DNA of 64,000 nt from Heterobilharzia americana. Its lineage: Eukaryota; Platyhelminthes; Trematoda; Strigeidida; Schistosomatidae. Within the stretch, counting starts at the first letter, position 1. Every line of letters starts with the position of its first letter. This document shows positions 57,242-64,000 of this stretch, piece after piece. The stretch is from NCBI GenBank assembly GCA_944470555.2, contig CALYCZ020000358.1, forward strand, positions 1 to 64,000. Direction: 5' to 3'. The notes beneath the pieces were generated by a model. The model saw only the letters and a program-made list of their open reading frames with translations. It was not told the DNA's origin and did not search any database. A program made the position numbers and the translations under genes.

Positions 57242-57591
57242 CTAATTTATGTTTTTCTTTTATCACTTTCTTTTTGGCAATTTTAGCATTTCTATGTGAA
57301 GTAGAAATCTCTTTAGCTAATTCATTGATTGTAGCCTGTTGTTGCTTCTTTTTATTCATTAATTCCATTAACTTTTGATTTTTTTCACTTTTCAGTTGAT
57401 TAACATTACTACGTCGTTTACAATAAAGATTATATTTAGCAATTGATGAAGCTCCTTCATGACTTATCATTGTATTCAGACGATTATGTTCCATTTGTTT
57501 TAATTGATTCAATTTGATTTTAGCCTCTTCTTCCGTTTTCCATGCTTGATAAGCTACATCTGTAAATGCTCCTGATTCTAGTTCATAGAGT
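57242..57591 (-). CDS. CFAP99: CFAP99-like gene, main coiled-coil exon (350 bp)
   Basis: Minus-strand acceptor TTTCTGTAG (57,592-57,600) and donor GTTTGT (from 57,241) bracket an open reading frame. It starts in phase 2 and ends in phase 1, matching both neighbours. It encodes LYELESGAFTDVAYQAWKTE, KLNQLKQMEHNRLNTMISHE, GASSIAKYNLYCKRRSNVNQ, LKSEKNQKLMELMNKKKQQQ, ATINELAKEISTSHRNAKIA and KKKVIKEKHKL. The order 'GAF...AW', then E-x-x-RL-x-x-x-IS-x-E-x-A-x-x-AK/R, then K-x-E-x-x-x-LM, then NAK-x-AK-x-K follows the pattern I recall for CFAP99, a conserved protein of cilia and flagella. The role here (axoneme of cilia or sperm) is inferred from that family. Alternative: an unrelated coiled-coil protein. 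Splice sites, phases and clean coding make a real gene very likely. Confidence 0.85.
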
Positions 57592-57729
57592 CTACAGAAA
57601 GTGTAACATAAAGTAGTAAAAGTGACCTTGATTACGAATTTTAGCATTGGTGAGTTCACATGACCTTGAAAAAACAGGCAGGTTTTAGACTTGGTTGAGA
57701 GTGTATCGATGATAATTTCACTCTCCCAA

Positions 57730-58610
57730 AGGTTTTGAAACACAGACGTACTTTACCGACGACCAAAACTTGCCACATTTGTTGACCTCAAGGCAGCATT
57801 TGACTCTGTCGATGGTGGGATGTTGTGGCAGTGCCTGACTATGAAGGCAGTAGTAAGCAAGAATCTAACCTAAATCAAACCTCTCCTTCAAAAACCATAC
57901 AGCCATGTCAGGATTTATGAAACGTTATCATGTCAACTGATGACAACTAATGCTGTCCGTCAGCAGTGTCTACTGTAACAGACGTACGTCTGACTTCATA
58001 GATACTGATCTACATCATTGAATTCATCTGGTTGATTCGAAGTGTGAAGATGATCTTCTTCTGCTAGATGAAAGCACTGACGAAATGAAAGTTTTCTAGA
58101 CATATTCAGCAGGAATCTGAGTATGTTTGGCTAGCATGCATTTCACTGGCACCTGTCAAGTGTAAGATGATACTCCTGGACTATTCGTCTGCAAATACTC
58201 ACAGATTAATGATAGGGAGTGAAGTGGTGGAATGTGTCGACCAATTCACTTGCTTAGGGAGTTGCAATAGCTTAAATGGGTTAGTTGCTGACGAAAACTT
58301 AACTCGGATACAGAAGGCCCGTTCTACATTTACAGACTTTCACCATCTGTAGTTTCGACTAGCTAGGAAGCCGAGTATCTATGTCAGGATGAGTATACTG
58401 CGCTGCAGTCGGTTCTGTCCTGTGAGATATAAACGTTGAAAAAAGAACACATGAAACGATTACAGGGTTTTGATCATTCGATTGCGCACATTTGATGGAA
58501 ACATCGTGTGAGTGATGTTGAAGTCAGGCAAAGGGTACTAGGCAAGACAAACAAGTCGACTAATAAGGTTGTGAACATTCTGTCTGTTTGTTCCATTGTA
58601 ACTTTTATGA
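57730..58610 (+). mobile_element. RTE-2 LINE fragment inside a CFAP99-like intron, antisense to the gene
   Basis: The plus strand has TFVDLKAAFDSVDGGMLWQC (RT motif A with catalytic Asp), FSRNLSMFG, GSEVVECVDQFTCLGSCNSL and LTRIQKARSTF, all RTE-2 blocks with many stops. The YADD region is unrecognisable. Both ends are truncated. Confidence 0.8.
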
Positions 58611-58984
58611 CCCGACATGTATAAAATCACCGATTACAAACTTAGTTCCAAATTGAAAAAACATTCCATCCGGTGAATTGATCCATAACATTTTCCATAA
58701 AATTTTGAAGCCATAACAACTTAAATGTAAAATTTACTGAAAATACGAAAAATTTCCATCAAAGTTACTGGATTACAGACCTTCATTTGAGTTTCATCTC
58801 TGTATGGCTTATTAGCATTTTCAGACCAAGCAAGACATAAATTCTGCTCATTAGCTTCTCAACTTATCGGTTTCACAGAACTAGTAAACAATAACTCTAG
58901 GAAACTCGTCTTTTCTTCAACTTTATTTTCATTTTAACTATCTGATATAGCAGCCGTGATTTGGTAGATCAGTATTGATGCTGG
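58611..58984. other. Intron sequence without recognised features
   Basis: AT-rich. Confidence 0.4.
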
Positions 58985-59110
58985 ATGATGAGTGAAGGTG
59001 AAATGGAAATCTGGACTGCGGCCGGATTCGAACCAGTAATCGTTTGGTTTCACTTCCCCTTCAATCATCACCCAGTATCAATACAAGTCTGCTACGCCAC
59101 GGTTGCTACC
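58985..59110 (-). repeat. tRNA-headed repeat, family D
   Basis: Minus strand: GAGGTAGCAACCGTGGCGTA, B box CTGGTTCGAATCCGG, then AGATTTCCATTTCACCTTCA. No hammerhead strands were found. Confidence 0.68.
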
Positions 59111-59284
59111 TCACATAGTCAAAAAGATAATCAATACGATGCTCCTTCCCTCTTATTCAGTTAGATGTAGATACGGATGAGAAGTCCTGACTAGACAATG
59201 AAGATGAATATGACACATCATGAATTCATATGGTAGTCGGGAAAAGCCCATAATGATTGGAGTGAAATAAAAATGTGGTCAGCA

Positions 59285-59400
59285 GTTGGACCTCGTAGTT
59301 CAGTTAATAGAGCATCAGGCCAGAAACCCAGTGGTCGCTGGTTCGAATCTGGTTATGGTTCAAATTTTCATTTCACTTCCAATCACCACCCTCTATTAAC
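59285..59400 (+). repeat. tRNA-headed repeat, family D, well-preserved head
   Basis: CTCGTAGTTCAGTTAATAGA contains a good A box and GCTGGTTCGAATCTGG a good B box. The acceptor-stem halves pair only partly, and the sequence runs into the family D tail TTTTCATTTCACTTCCAATC. A short interspersed repeat is therefore preferred over a tRNA gene. Confidence 0.7.
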
Positions 59401-59639
59401 TTTATTTATATTGACAGCCAGTCTCTTTTTACAAACAAGTGACAAAATCTACAGTCTATACATTTAACCACAAATTATATACACTAATTGCGTTAGTCTA
59501 AGGCGTCTGAGATGCGAATAAATTATGAAGTCGTAAATAATAAGTTTGTAGCTCATAAGCTGTACAACTACATACTTCAGGTCTCTAATAAAACTGAGTT
59601 TTTCCTAAAGTTGTTTGAGATCATGCGTGCGCAGTGATG
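59401..59639. other. Intron sequence without recognised features
   Basis: AT-rich. Confidence 0.4.
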
Positions 59640-60890
59640 AGGAGTCCCATTACTATTATTATTATTATTATTTTTCTCTTGGGTTCCTAATGGAACATAG
59701 GGCTTCAGTAGTACGGCTCCAGTGCACTCTGTTCTCTCCAGTCTTTTCAACCTCGCTCCACGACTGCCCACAAGCTTTCATTTCTTCCTCACACCACCTC
59801 CTTCATCTCACCCTCACCTCGGACAACCAACTCGTCGTTTTCCATCTGGATTCCACTAGACGACCTGGTCTGGTGCGTGATGTCCCCAATCGGCCTTCTC
59901 AGTGTATGCCCAATCCATCTCCACTTCCTTCCAATGCATATTTGTTGGATGATAGGTTCTTGTTTGGTTTGTTGCCAGAGTTCCTTGTTGTTTATTCTTT
60001 CTGGCCATCTGATCTTCAGTATCGAGCCAGCGTAGGCGGCAGCTGTTGATCAATGTTTGTAGTTTGTTGGAAGTACTTTTCGTAACGCGTCAAGTTAATG
60101 AACCACATAGCATTGGTGTTGAAAATCGGGATCTTGTTCTCACTTTATGCTGAGTGCAGTAGATCTCCACACTGATTTCAGATTAATGAAAGCTTGTCTT
60201 GCTGTCTTTCCGATCCTGACTGGTTTTGACATCTTCGTCTGTGCCTGCGCCGCCGCCACCTGTAGTTGAAACGATGCTGCATCCCAGGTAGGTGTAGGTC
60301 AAAGAGACTACTTCCTTTAGGTTTCTCCCGTTAATGGTGATTGGTGCCTCCTCTTGTTGATGCTGTTGTTGGCTGGGTATCTTCATCACCTCCGTCTCCT
60401 CTACGTTCAATTGAAGTCCCGTCTTCGCTGCCTCTTCTGTCAACCTGTTAGTTTTCGCCTGTAGACCTTCGAGTTTGTGCGACATTAGACACAAATCATC
60501 GTCGGCGAAATCCAAATCTTCTAGACTCTTCTCATCGGTGAAACAGCGGATGCCCCCCTTCTCACAGCTCCTCACAGTTTGCTGCGTGATCCAGTCCACC
60601 ACAATCAGGAATATCATGGGTGATAGTAGGCGGCAACCATGTCTTACTCCTGTCTTCACTTCAAAGGCATCACTGAGCTTTCCACTACGGATCACTTGGC
60701 ACTTCATATAGCTGTTGAATGAGGTTGATGAAGACTAGTGGCACTCCGTAGTATTGAAGCAACTGCCAAATGACTTGTTGGTTGACGCAGTCGAAGGCCT
60801 TTTCAAAGTCAATAAACTTGAGGTAGAGAGTTGACTTCCATTCTATACTGTGTTGTCTGATGATGCGTAGCGTTGTAATTTGATCTGCAT
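59640..60890 (-). mobile_element. RTE-1 LINE, 5'-truncated, RT palm to tail
   Basis: The minus-strand frame 60,984-60,685 has TTLRIIRQHSIEWKS, FIDFEKAFDCVNQQVIWQLL (motif A). After a frameshift at about 60,690, 60,707-60,183 has VKTGVRHGCRLLSPMIFLIV (motif B), DLDFADDDLCLMSH (intact FADD), AAKTGLQLNVEETEVM and NGRNLKEVVSLTYTYLG. The C-terminal domain continues at 60,053-59,856. The 3' end has GAGGAACCC-type TATGTTCCATTAGGAACCCA and an (AAT)n tail at about 59,647-59,670. 5' truncation at about 60,890 abuts a family B repeat. Part of it is copied at 63,604-64,000. Confidence 0.9.
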
Positions 60891-60892
60891 CC

Positions 60893-60980
60893 CATACTAT
60901 GATGAAACAGCTATCCAGTGCTCTCAAGATTCTAATGTTCCTCCAACTAATGTCAGTCTGTGATGAATAACAATTTGAAA
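60893..60980 (+). repeat. tRNA-headed repeat family B, 3' half only
   Basis: ATCCCATACTATGATGAAAC, AGCTATCCAGTGCTCTCAAG, CTCCAACTAATGTCAGTCTG: the second ribozyme strand and tail of family B. The head is lost where the RTE-1 copy begins at about 60,890. Confidence 0.78.
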
Positions 60981-61470
60981 TCAATCCCTAAATTCCTATA
61001 AATACCTTAATTCAACAATAAACAGTTTGTTAAGCGTATCTACCTGCTTCAAACCCTGGTATCTTACTAAATATAATAAAAAGCCAATGATCTCATAAAA
61101 TTAGTTAACTGAAATGTAAAAACGGATAAACTTGAAAGATATTCATCTAAATCGATAATATGCATAGAATTATTGATCTGTACACTATCTAGAAATCAGT
61201 TTTCTCATATAATTCATTTCATTCCTTAGTTGATTGCATAATAGTTCAAGAAGTCCAATAATTACGTTTTGAATCGTAACGTCATATGATCACATTTAGA
61301 TTGGATGTTAATCTTTAGAATAATTACTGTTAATTGTAATTATCTTGCTTTTAATCTCTTAACCAACTATTTTCAATTATATAATTCATATAATATTCAA
61401 TGAAATAATTTGTTTAAATCAATTTTTCAACTTATTCAATGTGTTCAACAGAAATATGAATTAATCTCAC

Positions 61471-61655
61471 TTATTTCTTTGCTCTTTCTCTCTATCCAAA
61501 TAAACTTTCCATTCATGTAGAATAGTAACAATATTTGTATTGATTACAACAGTCTTATTTAATCCAATTAGATAATTCTTTTGTTTCATTATATTTTTAT
61601 TACTTTCTGAATCATTTTTACCTTCTGTAGTAAATGTACAGTTGTTAATTATCAT
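61471..61655 (-). CDS. CFAP99: CFAP99-like gene, exon (185 bp), present in both palindrome arms
   Basis: Acceptor CTTCATTCAG (61,656-61,665) and donor GTGAGA (from 61,470) on the minus strand. It starts in phase 0 and ends in phase 2, exactly what the exon at 57,591 needs. Encodes MIINNCTFTTEGKNDSESNK, NIMKQKNYLIGLNKTVVINT and NIVTILHEWKVYLDREKEQR. The stretch 'NT...ILxE...Y.R..E' before the GAF block fits CFAP99. An alternative acceptor at 61,625 would be out of phase with the preceding exon. An identical copy lies at 62,839-63,023 on the plus strand. Confidence 0.75.
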
Positions 61656-61802
61656 CTGAATGAAGATCATTTTGTTGTTGTATACTATTTGTATTATTAT
61701 GAATGACTTCTGTACATCTTGACCTAAGTCTATCACTTTGAATCTTCAATTTCTTAACCTATTAGTAAAATATATCGAAGAAATAAACAGTAATAAACTT
61801 AC

Positions 61803-61868
61803 AGGATCATATATGTCAAAAGATACATCATTAAACCAGGGTATAAACTTGTTATGATTTGAAAACTC
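61803..61868 (-). CDS. CFAP99: CFAP99-like gene, probable upstream exon (66 bp, start uncertain)
   Basis: A consensus donor GTAAGT follows CCT at 61,803. The reading frame EFSNHNKFIPWFNDVSFDIY then DP ends in phase 0, fitting the next exon. The acceptor (CATAG before 61,868) lacks a good pyrimidine tract, so the exon may start later, for example after AACAAG. Copied at 62,626-62,691 (plus). Confidence 0.5.
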
Positions 61869-62084
61869 CTATGTAGTATGGCCGCTAACAATGCATGAAT
61901 ATCGAATGTCAACCAACTTGATCCCCTACTCTTACTAATTACTGGAGAAGATACCATGAACCTGAAGAAGTGGGTATTCGACCCCCAAAAACCGAAGATC
62001 AAAATCAAATGAAAATATATTGAATATATTTTCGAGGGAGTTGTGGAGATTTGGAAATATTTCAAGTTGTTATTCATTGTAGAC

Positions 62085-62236
62085 TGAAATCAGTTGGAGG
62101 AATAAAGGAAACCTGGGAGCACTGGACAGCTGTTTCGGCCAACCAGTATGGGACTCCTTAGTAGTGCGCACCCATGACCCTGCCAGGGATCGAACCCGGG
62201 ACATTCAGGCTCCGTGGCCAGCACATTACCACTGAG
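62085..62236 (-). repeat. tRNA-headed repeat family B at the palindrome centre, left member
   Basis: Minus strand: head TTGGCTCAGTGGTAATGTGC, B box GGGTTCGATCCCTGG. The ribozyme strand reads GCGCACTACTAAGGAGTCCC with GGCCGAAACAGCTGTCCAGT. The core CTAAGGA (for CTGAGGA) makes it inactive. It pairs with 62,262-62,415 at roughly 90% identity by eye, clearly less than the flanking arms. Confidence 0.88.
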
Positions 62237-62261
62237 CCAATGCCCCATATTTCCAACTTCA

Positions 62262-62415
62262 ATGGTAACGTGCTGGCCACGGAACCTAAATGTCGCGGGT
62301 TTGATCCCTGGCAGGGTCATGGATGCGCACTGCTCAGGAGTCCCATACTGGTTGGACGAAACAGCTGTCTAGTGCTCCCAGGCTTCCTTTGTTCCTCCAA
62401 CTGATGTCAGTCTAC
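62262..62415 (+). repeat. tRNA-headed repeat family B at the palindrome centre, right member
   Basis: Head AATGGTAACGTGCTGGCCAC, B box GGGTTTGATCCCTGG. The ribozyme reads GCGCACTG, CTCAGGA (62,333-62,339), GTCCC...GGAC, GAAACAGCTGTC, TAGTGC. Core position 5 is C instead of G. The mutations differ from those in the left member. Confidence 0.88.
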
Positions 62416-62625
62416 GATGAATAACAACTTGAAATATTTCCAAATCTCCACAACTCCCTCGAAAATATATTCAATATATTTTCATTTGATTTTGATCTTC
62501 GGTTTTTGGGGGTCGAATACCCACTTCTTCAGGTTCATGGTATCTTCTCCAGTAATTAGTAAGAGTAGGGGATCAAGTTGGTTGACATTCGATATTCATG
62601 CATTGTTAGCGGCCATACTACATAG

Positions 62626-62691
62626 GAGTTTTCAAATCATAACAAGTTTATACCCTGGTTTAATGATGTATCTTTTGACATATATGATCCT
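62626..62691 (+). pseudogene. Inverted duplicate of the 66-bp probable exon
   Basis: Mirror of 61,803-61,868, identical, donor GTAAGT at 62,692. Confidence 0.55.
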
Positions 62692-62838
62692 GTAAGTTTA
62701 TTACTGTTTATTTCTTCGATATATTTTACTAATAGGTTAAGAAATTGAAGATTCAAAGTGATAGACTTAGGTCAAGATGTACAGAAGTCATTCATAATAA
62801 TACAAATAGTATACAACAACAAAATGATCTTCATTCAG

Positions 62839-63023
62839 ATGATAATTAACAACTGTACATTTACTACAGAAGGTAAAAATGATTCAGAAAGTAATAAAAA
62901 TATAATGAAACAAAAGAATTATCTAATTGGATTAAATAAGACTGTTGTAATCAATACAAATATTGTTACTATTCTACATGAATGGAAAGTTTATTTGGAT
63001 AGAGAGAAAGAGCAAAGAAATAA
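62839..63023 (+). pseudogene. Inverted duplicate of the 185-bp CFAP99-like exon
   Basis: Mirror of 61,471-61,655 with identical translation and the same splice sites, but on the opposite strand to the gene. In a minus-strand transcript it is antisense. The only other mirrored exon is at 62,626-62,691. Confidence 0.85.
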
Positions 63024-63513
63024 GTGAGATTAATTCATATTTCTGTTGAACACATTGAATAAGTTGAAAAATTGATTTAAACAAATTATTTCATTGAATA
63101 TTATATGAATTATATAATTGAAAATAGTTGGTTAAGAGATTAAAAGCAAGATAATTACAATTAACAGTAATTATTCTAAAGATTAACATCCAATCTAAAT
63201 GTGATCATATGACGTTACGATTCAAAACGTAATTATTGGACTTCTTGAACTATTATGCAATCAACTAAGGAATGAAATGAATTATATGAGAAAACTGATT
63301 TCTAGATAGTGTACAGATCAATAATTCTATGCATATTATCGATTTAGATGAATATCTTTCAAGTTTATCCGTTTTTACATTTCAGTTAACTAATTTTATG
63401 AGATCATTGGCTTTTTATTATATTTAGTAAGATACCAGGGTTTGAAGCAGGTAGATACGCTTAACAAACTGTTTATTGTTGAATTAAGGTATTTATAGGA
63501 ATTTAGGGATTGA

Positions 63514-63601
63514 TTTCAAATTGTTATTCATCACAGACTGACATTAGTTGGAGGAACATTAGAATCTTGAGAGCACTGGATAGCTGTTTCATCATAGTAT
63601 G
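63514..63601 (-). repeat. tRNA-headed repeat family B, 3' half (palindrome copy)
   Basis: Mirror of 60,893-60,980, with the same truncation at the RTE-1 junction. Confidence 0.78.
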
Positions 63602-63603
63602 GG

Positions 63604-64000
63604 ATGCAGATCAAATTACAACGCTACGCATCATCAGACAACACAGTATAGAATGGAAGTCAACTCTCTACCTCAAGTTTATTGACTTTGAAAAGGCCTT
63701 CGACTGCGTCAACCAACAAGTCATTTGGCAGTTGCTTCAATACTACGGAGTGCCACTAGTCTTCATCAACCTCATTCAACAGCTATATGAAGTGCCAAGT
63801 GATCCGTAGTGGAAAGCTCAGTGATGCCTTTGAAGTGAAGACAGGAGTAAGACATGGTTGCCGCCTACTATCACCCATGATATTCCTGATTGTGGTGGAC
63901 TGGATCACGCAGCAAACTGTGAGGAGCTGTGAGAAGGGGGGCATCCGCTGTTTCACCGATGGGAAGAGTCTAGAAGATTTGGATTTCGCCGACGATGATT
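63604..64000 (+). mobile_element. RTE-1 LINE start (palindrome copy), cut by window end
   Basis: Mirror of 60,494-60,890: motif A block FIDFEKAFDCVNQQVIWQLL and motif B GVRHGCRLLSPMIF, reaching LDFADDD at the edge. It has the same frameshift as the left copy, so it is a duplicate and not an independent insertion. Confidence 0.92.

Larger units (their letters stand above)
60494..62246. repeat. Large palindrome, left arm
   Basis: Every landmark pairs with the right arm at coordinates summing to 124,494 (for example 61,467/63,027, 61,799/62,695, 60,685/63,809), so there are no indels over 1.7 kb. Outside the central repeat pair I found one mismatch in the stretches compared base by base (about 230 bases). 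Translated frames of 89, 92 and 99 codons are identical in both arms. The arm may extend below 60,494, because its partner is cut by the window end. Confidence 0.95.
62248..64000. repeat. Large palindrome, right arm (cut by window end)
   Basis: Mirror of 60,494-62,246. It carries on the plus strand the copies of the two exons, the family B 3' half (63,514-63,601, minus) and the start of the RTE-1 copy (63,604-64,000). Homology is still running at base 64,000. Confidence 0.95.

Noticed and set aside
59285..59360. A functional tRNA gene
   Set aside because: A and B boxes are good, but the acceptor stem pairs poorly and the sequence continues into a repeat tail shared with two other copies.
61471..61624. 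Alternative exon start at 61,624 (acceptor CTACAG)
   Set aside because: Its phase does not fit the preceding exon donor at 61,803 without a stop, while the acceptor before 61,655 does.
62417..63809. Frames of 92, 89 and 99 codons on the plus strand as separate genes
   Set aside because: They are exact mirror copies of minus-strand frames at 60,685-62,077 made by the palindrome; the 99-codon one is LINE RT, and only part of the 89-codon one is an exon.

Overview
The window is about 64 kb of AT-rich eukaryotic DNA. It looks like the genome of a blood fluke (Schistosoma or a close digenean relative). The evidence is the combination of repeat families: tRNA-headed short repeats carrying hammerhead ribozymes (the Sm-alpha type known from schistosomes), CsRn1/Boudicca-like Ty3/gypsy elements with a tRNA-Trp-type primer site and a CHCC Gag finger, CR1-like and RTE-like LINEs, and Penelope-like elements with a GIY-YIG endonuclease domain. 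Nothing looks bacterial. Nearly all long open frames are pieces of decayed transposable elements. The only recognisable host gene is a spliced coiled-coil gene on the minus strand between 54.0 and 61.9 kb, whose protein pattern resembles the ciliary protein CFAP99.

Layout. 1-1.57 kb: CR1-like LINE ORF2 (minus). 1.93-6.78 kb: gypsy element 1 (plus), with LTRs, PBS, gag, protease, a broken RT and a long open RNase H-integrase frame. 8.6-13.4 kb: several CR1-like LINE pieces. 13.4-20 kb: a CR1-like LINE (minus) interrupted by an RTE-like LINE (plus). 20-23.7 kb: unassigned. 23.7-25.3 kb: CR1-like LINE (minus). 25.8-30.66 kb: gypsy element 2 (minus), with all domains recognisable but full of stops. 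30.7-39.7 kb: mostly unassigned sequence with LINE fragments. 39.8-52.5 kb: a cluster of Penelope-like pieces interleaved with tRNA-headed ribozyme repeats (families A, B, C) and a fourth tRNA-headed repeat without a visible ribozyme (D). 52.7-53.8 kb: RTE-like LINE. 54.0-64 kb: the CFAP99-like gene, with introns filled by repeats, a 753-bp inverted repeat around a 410-nt A tract, and a large near-perfect palindrome centred at about 62,247 that copies one exon in opposite orientation and runs off the window end.

The most interesting content is RNA-level. At least three families of tRNA-headed repeats carry hammerhead motifs with different stem II and stem III sequences. One copy (47,807-47,851, minus) has every core nucleotide, the GTC cleavage triplet and three paired stems. 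Several copies sit as head-to-head inverted pairs, and one such pair forms the centre of the large palindrome.

Limits: all alignments were made by eye. Family names follow domain content and general knowledge of schistosome repeats, not a search. Boundaries of decayed repeats are good to roughly 10-50 bases unless stated otherwise.
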